From Alphaproteobacteria bacterium (lineage in GTDB: Bacteria > Pseudomonadota > Alphaproteobacteria > Acetobacterales > Acetobacteraceae), in contig JAPLOI010000004.1 in NCBI GenBank assembly GCA_026400815.1, positions 124,001-188,000 of the forward strand: a stretch of 64,000 bases of DNA. The letters run 5' to 3'. The notes below the pieces were generated by a model. The model did no database searches. It had not been told where the DNA came from and worked only from the letters and a program-made list of their open reading frames with translations. The position numbers were made by a program, and so were the translations under genes. Of this stretch, positions 8,351 through 18,128 are shown piece by piece. Each line of letters starts with the position of its first letter. Position 1 is the stretch's first letter.

Positions 8351-9499
8351 TTACTCCCGGGCCAGGATGACGGTGCCGGCGGTGGACAGCAGGCCGCCGA
8401 CGCCATGGGCGACGCCGATCTTGGCATCAGGCACCTGACGGTCGCCGGCTTCACCGCGGAGTTGGCGGACGGCTTCGATCAGCAGCATGAGGCCGAGCGC
8501 GCCGGGGTGGTTGTAGGACAGGCCGCCGCCAGAGGTCATGGAGGGGAGCTTGCCGCCGGGGCGCAGCGCGCCGGATTCGACGAAGGCGCCGCCTTCGCCT
8601 TTCTTGCAGAAGCCCAGGTCTTCCAGCGCCAGCAGCACGGTGATGGTGAAGCTGTCGTAGGGCTGGAGGATGTCGACATCCCCGGGCGTGATGCCGGCCA
8701 TGGCGAAGGCTTCCGGGCCGGATTTGGCGGCGGCGGAGACGGTGAGGTCCTTCATCTGGCTGATGTGCCAGTGGGTGTGGCTTTCGGCGGCGCCGAGGAT
8801 GCGGATGGGCTTCTTGGCCGCGTCGCGGGCGCGTTCGGCGGTGGTGACGATGCAGGCGCCGCCGCCATCGGTGACCAGGCAGATGTCGTTGCGGTGCAGC
8901 GGCTCGCTGATCGGGCGGGCGTTGAGGCAATCCTCGATGGTGAGGGGGTCGCGCGACCAGGCCTTGGGGTTCTTCTGCGCCCAGAGGCGGGCGGCCACGG
9001 CGATCTCGGCGAGTTGGGCGCGGGTGGTGCCGTATTGGTGCATGTGGCGGGCGGCGATGAGGGCGTAGCGGCCGATCGGGCTGGGCAGGCCGTAGGGCAC
9101 TTCCAGCTGGTGCATGATCGGCACGCCCATGGCAGGTGCCCCTCCGGAGAGCGAGCGGGCGCGGCGGCTGCGCTGGCGGGAGGCGTAGGCGATCAGCGCC
9201 ACCTCGCAGAACCCGGCCTGGATGGCGGCGATGGCGTGGTGGACCTGGGCTTCGAAAGCGGCGCCGCCGAGATCGGATGAGTCGGAGAAGCGGGGCTGGA
9301 TGCCGAGATACTCGGCGACCTGCACGCTGCCTTCCTCGCCCATGTAGTTGACGAAGAGGCCGTCGATATCCTTTCGCTTCAGGCCGGCTTCAGCGAGGGC
9401 CTCGCGGGTGGCCTTGGCGACCATCGAGAGTTCATTCTCGCCGGCGACCTCGCCGAGCGCGGTTTCGGCGACGCCGGTGATGTAGAGGGGGGCGGGCAT
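8351..9499 (-). CDS. Thiolase-like protein, SCP2/lipid-transfer type (382 aa)
   Basis: Belongs to the thiolase superfamily by the N-terminal block MPAPLYITGVAETALGEVAG, the DSSDLGGAAFEAQVHHAIAA segment and the C-terminal GGGLSYNHPGALG and GVGGLLSTAGTVILARE. At the position where biosynthetic and degradative thiolases carry the nucleophilic cysteine, this protein reads GGAAFEAQ without cysteine. That is typical of the subfamily paired with DUF35 proteins, some members of which are retro-aldolases rather than thiolases. It sits 2 nt after the upstream ligase gene and 5 nt before its DUF35 partner. A C-C cleaving role on a CoA ester is inferred; the exact reaction is unknown. Confidence 0.82.
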   Translation of the reverse strand: MPAPLYITGVAETALGEVAGENELSMVAKATREALAEAGLKRKDIDGLFVNYMGEEGSVQVAEYLGIQPRFSDSSDLGGAAFEAQVHHAIAAIQAGFCEVALIAYASRQRSRRARSLSGGAPAMGVPIMHQLEVPYGLPSPIGRYALIAARHMHQYGTTRAQLAEIAVAARLWAQKNPKAWSRDPLTIEDCLNARPISEPLHRNDICLVTDGGGACIVTTAERARDAAKKPIRILGAAESHTHWHISQMKDLTVSAAAKSGPEAFAMAGITPGDVDILQPYDSFTITVLLALEDLGFCKKGEGGAFVESGALRPGGKLPSMTSGGGLSYNHPGALGLMLLIEAVRQLRGEAGDRQVPDAKIGVAHGVGGLLSTAGTVILARE

Positions 9500-9501
9500 C
9501 T

Positions 9502-11025
9502 CTATGCGACCTTCAGGTTTTCGCGTTCGCGGGCGAGTTGGGAGCGGCGGATTTTTCCGGATTGGTCGCGCGGGAGGGCGGGCATGAACTCATAGGATTC
9601 CGGCAGCTTGTAGCTGGTGAGGCGCTGCTTCATCCAGGCGCGCAGGGCGGTTTCGTCGATGTTGGCACCGGGGCGAGGTTCGACGATGGCGTGGACGATC
9701 TTGCCGAGTTCGTCGTGCGGGATGCCGACGACGGCGGCATCGGCGATATCAGCGTGTTCGGTGAGGGCGGCCTCGACCTCGGCCGGGTAGATGTTGGCGC
9801 CGCCGCGAATGATGAGGTCCACCCGGCGGTCCGACAGGAACAGGTAGCCTTCGGGGTCGAGGTAGCCCATGTCGCCGACGCTGATGAAGCCGTCTGGCGT
9901 GGTCTTGGTGGGCGGGGAGCCGATGTAATAGTAGGTGGGCTCCGGGTGGCAGGCGGGGCGGAAGAAGATCTCGCCGACTTCGCCCTGCGGGACGTCGTTG
10001 AAGCTGTCGTCGAGGATTTTCAGTTCGGCGCCGGCCGGCTTGCCGACGCTGCCGGGGTGCAGCAGCCATTCGTCGCCGCGGATGAGGCAGGCGCCGGCAG
10101 CTTCGCTGGAGCCGAAGGCCTCCATCACCTTCTCCGGCGCGGTGAGCTCGATCCAGCGGTGCTTGAGCCAGGGCGGGCACGGGGCGGCGGTGACGAAGAT
10201 CGATTCGATGCTGGAAAAGTCGCGGCGCTCCACACCCGGCAGGCGGACGATGCGCATCATCATGGTCGGTGCCAGGAAGCCAAACTGGATGCGGTGGCGT
10301 TCGATGAGGTCCATCGCCAGGGCGGCGTCGTAGCGTTCCATCACCACGATGTGGTGCTCGTCGAAGATGCCGTAGTGCGACCAGGAGAAGGGCGAGTTGT
10401 GGTAGAGCGGGCCGGCGACGAGCTGGACCTGGCCAGGGCGCATGCCGACATTGGCGCCGAGCAGCGTGTCTCCGACAGCGCGGGCCCAGGGCTTGGGGTC
10501 GACGATGATCTTGGAACGGCCGGTGGAGCCGCCGGAGCCGATGGCCTTGCCGGGATGGGCGGTGACGTCGGGCAGCGCGGAGGCATCCGTGGTGGCGTGG
10601 CGGAGCGCGGTGATGTCGGATTTGCGCAGATGGGCGTCGTCCCCGCTTGAATGGGGGCGGTCGGCGATGACGAGCTTGTTCTCCACCAGGCTGGTGATGC
10701 CTTGGAACTCGATGTCGGGCATGCGCGGGGACAGCGGCAGGGTGCAGGCGCCGAGCTTCCAGGCGCCATAGGCGGCGGCGTAGTGCTCCAGGCTGTTGTA
10801 GATACCGATGCAGAGCATCGAGGTGGAATCGAGGCCTTTGGATGCGAAGAGGCGGGCGGCGCGGTTGGACCAGGCTTCGAGTTCGGCGTAGGTGAGCGTG
10901 TCCTCCGTACCGTCCTGCTTGGCCAGGGTGATGACGGTGGCGTTGGGCTTCTCGCCGGCAAGTTCCGTGAGGCGGCGGCCGAAGGAGACGATCCTGGATT
11001 CAGAAGAGGGGCGGGGCTGGCTCAT
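9502..11025 (-). CDS. Acyl-CoA synthetase, AMP-forming (507 aa), paralogue 1
   Basis: Member of the ANL adenylating family that would activate a carboxylic acid to its CoA ester. The phosphate-binding loop is the unusual GSGGSTGRSKIIVDPKPWA. Further motifs are EAFGSSEAAGACLIRGDEW (A5-like), GFISVGDMGYLDPEGYLFLS and DRRVDLIIRGGANIYPAEVE, and the C-terminal catalytic lysine lies in DQSGKIRRSQLA. It starts inside the stop of the preceding paralogue (ATGA overlap), so the two ligases are coupled. The pair differs from each other mainly in the central substrate-binding part, which suggests related but different acids. Confidence 0.88.
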   Translation of the reverse strand: MSQPRPSSESRIVSFGRRLTELAGEKPNATVITLAKQDGTEDTLTYAELEAWSNRAARLFASKGLDSTSMLCIGIYNSLEHYAAAYGAWKLGACTLPLSPRMPDIEFQGITSLVENKLVIADRPHSSGDDAHLRKSDITALRHATTDASALPDVTAHPGKAIGSGGSTGRSKIIVDPKPWARAVGDTLLGANVGMRPGQVQLVAGPLYHNSPFSWSHYGIFDEHHIVVMERYDAALAMDLIERHRIQFGFLAPTMMMRIVRLPGVERRDFSSIESIFVTAAPCPPWLKHRWIELTAPEKVMEAFGSSEAAGACLIRGDEWLLHPGSVGKPAGAELKILDDSFNDVPQGEVGEIFFRPACHPEPTYYYIGSPPTKTTPDGFISVGDMGYLDPEGYLFLSDRRVDLIIRGGANIYPAEVEAALTEHADIADAAVVGIPHDELGKIVHAIVEPRPGANIDETALRAWMKQRLTSYKLPESYEFMPALPRDQSGKIRRSQLARERENLKVA

Positions 11026-12515
11026 GGGGCGGCCTTCAGGTGCTCGCGTTCGTGGGCGAGTTGCGAGCGGCGGATCTTGCCGGATTGGTCGCGCGGCAGC
11101 TGCGCCATGAACTCGTAGCTCTCGGGCATCTTGTAGGTGGTGAGGCGCTGTTTCATCCAGGCGCGCAGCGCGGCTTCGTCGGGCGCGATGCCGGGGCGGG
11201 GTTCGACGATGGCGTGGACAGTTTTGCCAAGTTCATCGTGCGGCAGGCCGATGACGGCGACGTCCGCCACATCGGGGTGTTCGGAGAGGGCGGCTTCCAC
11301 TTCCGCGGGGTAGATGTTGGCGCCGCCGCGGATGATGAGATCCATGCGGCGGTCCGACAGGAACAGGTAGCCTTCGGGGTCCACGTAGCCCATGTCGCCG
11401 ACGCTGACGAAGCCGTCTGGCGTGGTTTTGGCGGGTGGGGCGCCGATGTAGCGGTATGTGGGCTCCGGGTGGACGAAGGGGCGCATGAAGATCTCGCCGA
11501 CGTCGCCCTGCGGGAGTTCGCGGAAGTCTTCGTCGAGGATCTTCATCTCGGCGTTGGCGGGCCGGCCGACGGAGCCGGGGTGTTGCAGCCATTCATCGCC
11601 GCGGATGCGGCAGCTGCCGACGGCCTCCGTGGCGCCGAAGCCTTCCATCAGCTTCTCCGGCGCGGTGAGCTTCATCCAGCTTCGCTTGAGCCAGGGCGGG
11701 CATGGGGCGGCGGTTTGGTAGACGCATTCGATGCTGCTGAGGTCGCGGGTTTCGATGTCCGGCAGGCGGACGATGCGCTGCATCATGGTGGGGGCCAGGA
11801 ACATGAACTGGCAGCGGTATTTCTCGATGATGCCCACCGCGCGGGCGGCGTCGAAGCGTTCCAGGACGATGAGGTGGTGCTCGTCGAACAGGCCGGAGTG
11901 GCCCCAGGAGAACGGGGAGTTGTGGTAGAGCGGGCCGGCGACGAGTTGCACCTGGCCGGTGCGGAAGGCGACGTTCCCAGGTTGGTTCGCGCGGTTGCCG
12001 GGGATGCGGGCCCAGGGCTTGGGATCGACGATGATCTTGGAGCGGCCGGTGGAGCCACCGGAGCCGATCGCCTTGCCGGGGGTGGCGATGATGTCCGGCA
12101 GGGGTGATGCGTCGGTGTCGGCGTGGCGCAGCGCGGTGAGGTCGGCAAGGCCCAGCTGCGCGCCGGGACGGTCGGCGATGACCAGCTTTCGGTCCAGCAG
12201 GCCGGTGATCCCACTGAACTCCAGGTCCGGCATCTTGGGCGCGAGCGGCAGGGTGCAGGCGCCGAGCTTCCAGGCGCCATAGGCGGCCGCGTAGTGCTCC
12301 AGGCTGTTCCAGATGCCGATGCAGACCATGGTTTGCGCATCAACGCCGTTCGCCGCCAGCAGGCGGGCGGCGCGGTTGGACCAGCGTTCGAGTTCGGCCC
12401 AGGAGAGCGTGTCTTCGCTGCCGTCCTGGCGAGCCAGGGTGATGGCAATGCGGTCTCCCAACTGGGCGGCCAGGTCGGTCAGTCGCCGCCCGAAGGAAAC
12501 CTCAGCCGCCATCAC
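11022..12515 (-). CDS. Acyl-CoA synthetase, AMP-forming (497 aa), paralogue 2
   Basis: Tandem paralogue of the downstream ligase with the same organisation: GSGGSTGRSKIIVDPKPWA loop, EGFGATEAVGSCRIRGDEW, GFVSVGDMGYVDPEGYLFLS, DRRMDLIIRGGANIYPAEVE and C-terminal DQSGKIRRSQLAHERE. Nine bases separate it from the CoA transferase gene upstream. Having a CoA transferase and two ligases in one run implies more than one way to make, or more than one type of, CoA thioester. No signal peptide; cytoplasmic enzyme. Substrate unknown. Confidence 0.88.
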   Translation of the reverse strand: MMAAEVSFGRRLTDLAAQLGDRIAITLARQDGSEDTLSWAELERWSNRAARLLAANGVDAQTMVCIGIWNSLEHYAAAYGAWKLGACTLPLAPKMPDLEFSGITGLLDRKLVIADRPGAQLGLADLTALRHADTDASPLPDIIATPGKAIGSGGSTGRSKIIVDPKPWARIPGNRANQPGNVAFRTGQVQLVAGPLYHNSPFSWGHSGLFDEHHLIVLERFDAARAVGIIEKYRCQFMFLAPTMMQRIVRLPDIETRDLSSIECVYQTAAPCPPWLKRSWMKLTAPEKLMEGFGATEAVGSCRIRGDEWLQHPGSVGRPANAEMKILDEDFRELPQGDVGEIFMRPFVHPEPTYRYIGAPPAKTTPDGFVSVGDMGYVDPEGYLFLSDRRMDLIIRGGANIYPAEVEAALSEHPDVADVAVIGLPHDELGKTVHAIVEPRPGIAPDEAALRAWMKQRLTTYKMPESYEFMAQLPRDQSGKIRRSQLAHEREHLKAAP

Positions 12516-12524
12516 TCTTGCTCC

Positions 12525-14969
12525 TCATGTCTTCAATGCCTCGCGCAGTTTCGCGGAACTGCGCGGGGCGCGTTCGCTGGTGGGGATGGGAGCTTCGCCG
12601 ATGATGCGCTCCGCTTCCAGCCGGTTCAGCTCTGATTCTGGAAGATCGAGGATCCGGGTGAGCACGTCGCGCGTGTACTGGCCGAGCGTGGGGGCGGGCG
12701 AGCGGATGGCGTAGGGCTGGGCGTTCTCGCGGAAGGCGGGCGTGGGCTGCCAGTGCTTGCCGAGGATCGGGCGATCGACTTCCTGCCAGAAGCCGCGGGC
12801 GAGCAGGTGGGTTTCACCGGTGATCATCTCGTTGAAACCGCGGGCGACGCCGGCGGCGATGCCGGCGTGCTGCAGCCTGGCCATGGCGTCGTCAGGCGAC
12901 TGGGTCTCGGTCCAGTTGGTGATGGCATGCTCGATCCGATCCTCATCGGCGCGGCGGCCTTCGGCGGTGGCTAGGCGAGGGTCGTCGGAGAGGTCCGGCC
13001 GGCTGATCACCTTGCACAGGCGGCGGAAGGCGTCGTCGGTGGTGACGGCGATGACAACCCAGGCGTCGGCGCCTTTGCAGCGGAAGACGCCGTGCGGGAC
13101 GAAGAGCGGGTGGCGGTTGCCCCAGCGCTTCGGCGCCTTGCCGGTGGTGGACTGGGCGATGAGGCCGGAGGCAGCGAGCGGGAACATGCATTCGACCTGG
13201 CTGAGGTCGATCAGCTGGCCGCGGCCGGTGCGCTTCTTGTGGAGCAGGGCGGCGATGAGGGCGGCGCCGGCGTTGAAGCCGCCATTGGGGTCGCCGCCGG
13301 CGACGTGGTTCATGGTGGGTGGCCAGCCTTCCGCGCCGGTGATGCTGGGCAGGCCGGAGCCCTGTTCCAGCGTGGAGCCGTAGGCGCGGGTTTCCGCCCA
13401 GGCGGTGCCGGCGGCGTAGGCGGGCATGGTGACCATCACGAGGTCGGGCTTGAGCTTCACCAGGGCGGGGTAGTCGAGCCCCAGCTTGGGCAGCACGCCC
13501 TGGGAGTAGTTCTCCACCACGGCATCGGCTGTCATCACCAACTTGCGGGCGAGGTCGGCGCCGTCTGGCCGGGTGAGGTCCAGCGTGATGCCGTGCTTGT
13601 TGCGGTTGAGTGCGTTGAAGTTGAGGCGGGTCTCGTAGACCCAGTCCTTGATGGACTGCGCGGAGTAGTCGTGGCCGCGCCACCAATCCGGGTACGCGCG
13701 GCCCTCGATCTTGATGACCTCGGCGCCGAGGTCGGCCATCTGGCGGGTGGTGAGCGGGCCGGCCCAGCCCATGGCCATGTCCACGATGCGCAGGCCGGAG
13801 AGCGGCAGGCCGGTGGCGGCGGGGGCGATACTGCGCGGGCGGGGTTCCGGCAGGGGCAGCGCGTTGTCGGCGCCGGCCAGGGGCGCGGTGCCGGTGGCGG
13901 CGGGCGGGGTTTCGTTGAGGTGCTGCGGGATGACCGGGGCCTGGAACGCGGCATCGCCGATCGTGACCGTGCCGAAGGCGCCGCGGCCCTGGTGCACCGG
14001 TTCGGCCAGCAGCTGGGCCATGCTCGGCACTTCCACCAGCGGGATGCGGCGGCGCAGGCCTTCCTCGAACCATTCGCGGGCGGTGCGGGTTTTCAGGACC
14101 GGCATGTAGATCGCCTCCAGCTCCTCAGCGGCTTCGAGGCGCTGGGGGGAGGTGAGGTAGCGCGGCTCCTCGGCGAGATCGTTGCGGCCGATCAGGTCGC
14201 ACCAGTTGCGCCACTGGTCGGGCGTGAGCACGGTGATGCCGAGCCAGCCTTCGCGGCATTCGTAGCAGCCCATCGGGAAGGTGGGGTGCCAGCGATTGAT
14301 GCCGCGGCGCTGCTCCGGCGGGCCGGGGCTGAAGGTGATGACGGCCTGGTATTCCGTGATGACCGTGTTCGCATCCTGCGCGCTGATCTCGAACATGCGG
14401 CCGGCGCTGCCGGACCAGAGGGCGGCGCAGGCTGCAATGAAGGCGTTGAGGCCCTGCGGCGCGAAGCCCTGGTATTCCGGCATCAGGGCCGGGTGCGCGA
14501 CCGGGCCGGTGTTCTTCACCAGGCCGGAGAGGGCGCGCATCGTGCTGTCGGTGGCGGCGTAGTCGCGGTAGGGGCCGCTGAGGCCGAACCAGCTGAGCGA
14601 GACGATGTGCAGGTTCGGGTGGGCGGCGCGCAGGGCGGCGTGGCCGGTGGCGGCATCGAGCTGCTCGGCCACCGGCCGGCCATCGAGCAGCACGTCGCTG
14701 GCGGCGAGGGTGGCAGCGATGCGCTCCGGCGTGGCGGTGAGGCCGCGCTTGTTGGTGTTGAGCCAGGCGAACCAGCCGCTTTCCTGCCGGTCCGGCGCGA
14801 CTTCCACCAGGGGAGGCAGGCGGCGGAGCGGATCGCCGCCCTCGGCCTCCAGCTTGAACACCTCGGCACCGAGATCGGCGAAGAGCTTGCCGGCATAGGC
14901 GAGCCCTGCCCCTTCACCAAGCTCCGCCACGCGGATGCCAGCGAGGGCCGTCCGTTGCGCTGCGCTCAT
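12525..14969 (-). CDS. Family III CoA transferase with two CaiB/BaiF domains (814 aa)
   Basis: Two class III CoA-transferase domains in one chain. The first runs from GIRVAELGEGAGLAYAGKLF to about residue 350, and the second from LRIVDMAMGWAGPLTTRQMA to about residue 770. The linker is alanine/proline rich (around residues 355-390). Each half has the family's ADLGAEV block; the second also has AVVENYSQGVLPKLGLDYPA. The enzyme would move CoA between carboxylic acids. The start is supported by a strong GGAGGAGG just upstream of the ATG. First large gene of the catabolic run after the biotinyl protein gene. Such fused forms are known; the substrate is not evident. Confidence 0.88.
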   Translation of the reverse strand: MSAAQRTALAGIRVAELGEGAGLAYAGKLFADLGAEVFKLEAEGGDPLRRLPPLVEVAPDRQESGWFAWLNTNKRGLTATPERIAATLAASDVLLDGRPVAEQLDAATGHAALRAAHPNLHIVSLSWFGLSGPYRDYAATDSTMRALSGLVKNTGPVAHPALMPEYQGFAPQGLNAFIAACAALWSGSAGRMFEISAQDANTVITEYQAVITFSPGPPEQRRGINRWHPTFPMGCYECREGWLGITVLTPDQWRNWCDLIGRNDLAEEPRYLTSPQRLEAAEELEAIYMPVLKTRTAREWFEEGLRRRIPLVEVPSMAQLLAEPVHQGRGAFGTVTIGDAAFQAPVIPQHLNETPPAATGTAPLAGADNALPLPEPRPRSIAPAATGLPLSGLRIVDMAMGWAGPLTTRQMADLGAEVIKIEGRAYPDWWRGHDYSAQSIKDWVYETRLNFNALNRNKHGITLDLTRPDGADLARKLVMTADAVVENYSQGVLPKLGLDYPALVKLKPDLVMVTMPAYAAGTAWAETRAYGSTLEQGSGLPSITGAEGWPPTMNHVAGGDPNGGFNAGAALIAALLHKKRTGRGQLIDLSQVECMFPLAASGLIAQSTTGKAPKRWGNRHPLFVPHGVFRCKGADAWVVIAVTTDDAFRRLCKVISRPDLSDDPRLATAEGRRADEDRIEHAITNWTETQSPDDAMARLQHAGIAAGVARGFNEMITGETHLLARGFWQEVDRPILGKHWQPTPAFRENAQPYAIRSPAPTLGQYTRDVLTRILDLPESELNRLEAERIIGEAPIPTSERAPRSSAKLREALKT

Positions 14970-15004
14970 TGGCGCCTCCTCCCTTTGGTGGGCGTTGTCT
15001 CTGG

Positions 15005-15226
15005 CTAGACGTCCAGGATGGCGACGGCCTGGCCTTCCTCGACCGCGTCGCCCTCGCCGACCAGGATCGCCTTCACCGTGCCGCCCTTGGGGGCGTCGAT
15101 GGGGATCTCGGTCTTCATGGATTCCAGGATGATGAGGGTGGCTTCGGCGTCCACCGTGTCGCCGACGGCGACCTCGATCTTCCAGACCTTGGCGTTCAGG
15201 TCGGACAGCACCTTGAGTTCAGCCAA
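15005..15226 (-). CDS. Stand-alone biotinyl carrier domain protein (73 aa)
   Basis: A single biotinyl/lipoyl-type beta-barrel. The biotin-accepting lysine lies in [17 protein letters not shown], the standard E-S/A-M-K motif of carboxylase carrier proteins. I prefer the TTG start (first residues [19 protein letters not shown]), because an AGAGGGAG lies 9 nt upstream and homologous single-domain carriers begin at this point. An in-frame ATG at 15283 would add 19 residues but has no ribosome-binding site. No biotin carboxylase or carboxyltransferase gene is visible nearby, so its partner enzyme is unknown. It is the promoter-proximal gene of the catabolic run. Confidence 0.82.
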   Translation of the reverse strand: MAELKVLSDLNAKVWKIEVAVGDTVDAEATLIILESMKTEIPIDAPKGGTVKAILVGEGDAVEEGQAVAILDV

Positions 15227-15333
15227 CGTCACCACTCCCTCTATCGATGCCCGCGGCCCTGTGGCCGGAGCGATTGTCGACATTGGAGGAGCCTGGAGCG
15301 GGGGGCGTCAACCCCCCGCAGCCCAGCCTGCTT

Positions 15334-15476
15334 GATAACTCTACTCTGGCGGTCATCCGATGGCGATTTCTTGCGCTCCGGTGCTCACGGCCTCCAGGCC
15401 GCTCCGCTCCGGTGCTCAGAAATCACCACCGGGCGGCGGCCAAGCGGCCGCCTCTGACTCGCCAGAGCGAGTTCTC
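15334..15476. repeat. Nested palindromic intergenic element
   Basis: Outer inverted repeats AACTCTACTCTGGCG (15337-15351) and CGCCAGAGCGAGTT (15460-15473) bracket two copies of GCTCCGGTGCTCA, one followed by CGGCC and one by GAAATCACC. Inside there is also a GGCGG...CCGCC palindrome near 15436. It fills the gap between the biotinyl carrier gene and the acetyltransferase gene and contains no coding frame. It is unrelated in sequence to the AT-rich hairpin family of this window. I believe similar CTCCGGTGCTC palindromes are dispersed in Acetobacteraceae genomes, but only one copy is seen here. Confidence 0.65.
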
Positions 15477-15495
15477 AAACAGGCTGTTGGGCAAG

Positions 15496-16008
15496 CTACA
15501 GCTTGAGGTGTTCAGGAATGACGAGGCCGAGGCGCACGGGCACGTGCCAGTCTTCCGGGATTTCGCGCAGCGTGCGGAAGCCGACGCGGTGGTAGTTGGG
15601 CAGCGCGCGCGGATGGTCGGCGGTGCAGGTGTTCACCGTCATGGCGCGCGGGCCCATGCGCCAGGCGGTATCGACGGCGTGGCGCAGGAAGGCATGGCCC
15701 ATGCGGGCGCCGACGGCCTGCGGCATCAGGCCGAAATAGCTGAGGTTCACCACCGGCCAGGAGTTTCGGTCCAGCTCGTAGAAGCCGAGGATTTCCTCGC
15801 CGCGTTCCAGCACATGGATGGAGATGTTGGGGTCGCGCAGCAGGGCGGCGAGCTGGCGGTCCGGCACGGTGCGGCGCAGCCACCAGACGTAGTCGGCCCC
15901 CACGGTGTTGTAGAGGTGGCGGTAAAGCTCCACCGAGCAGTTCGCCACCGTGCGCACCGTAACACCTTCCGGCAGGACGGGGGCGGGATCGGCGGGGGGG
16001 CGTTCCAT
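15496..16008 (-). CDS. GNAT family N-acetyltransferase (about 170 aa)
   Basis: Acetyl-CoA-dependent N-acetyltransferase fold. The beta strands around [19 protein letters not shown] are followed by the acetyl-CoA-binding segment [20 protein letters not shown] and the closing block [19 protein letters not shown], which is typical of small GNAT enzymes. I chose the ATG at 16006-16008. The frame continues to a TTG at 16063-16065 overlapping the rpoD stop, and no good ribosome-binding site decides between them. It lies directly after rpoD in the same direction and may be read through from it. The acceptor substrate is unknown. Confidence 0.75.
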   Translation of the reverse strand: MERPPADPAPVLPEGVTVRTVANCSVELYRHLYNTVGADYVWWLRRTVPDRQLAALLRDPNISIHVLERGEEILGFYELDRNSWPVVNLSYFGLMPQAVGARMGHAFLRHAVDTAWRMGPRAMTVNTCTADHPRALPNYHRVGFRTLREIPEDWHVPVRLGLVIPEHLKL

Positions 16009-16061
16009 GCGCAGGAACGTCACCACCACGCCAACGCGGACGACCGGCTCCACGAGATGGA

Positions 16062-18014
<1,953 letters not shown>

Positions 18015-18052
18015 GGATCCGTTCACTCCAATACGAGGGAGCCGTGCGAAAA

Positions 18053-18110
18053 AGGTCGTCCGGCGGCTCACAGGTAGGCACAAGGTCGGTCGGCGCGAGG
18101 TCGTCCGGCG
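18053..18110. repeat. Three short direct repeats in the rpoD leader
   Basis: AGGTCGTCCGGCG occurs at 18053-18065 and 18098-18110, with the one-step variant AGGTCGGTCGGCG at 18083-18095. Start-to-start distances are 30 and 15 bases. All three lie in the 114-nt gap between dnaG and rpoD, that is, in the leader of rpoD as read on the minus strand. They could be repeated protein-binding sites or a small local duplication. No function is known to me. Confidence 0.55.
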
Positions 18111-18128
18111 ACGTTTAAAGTTCCAAGC

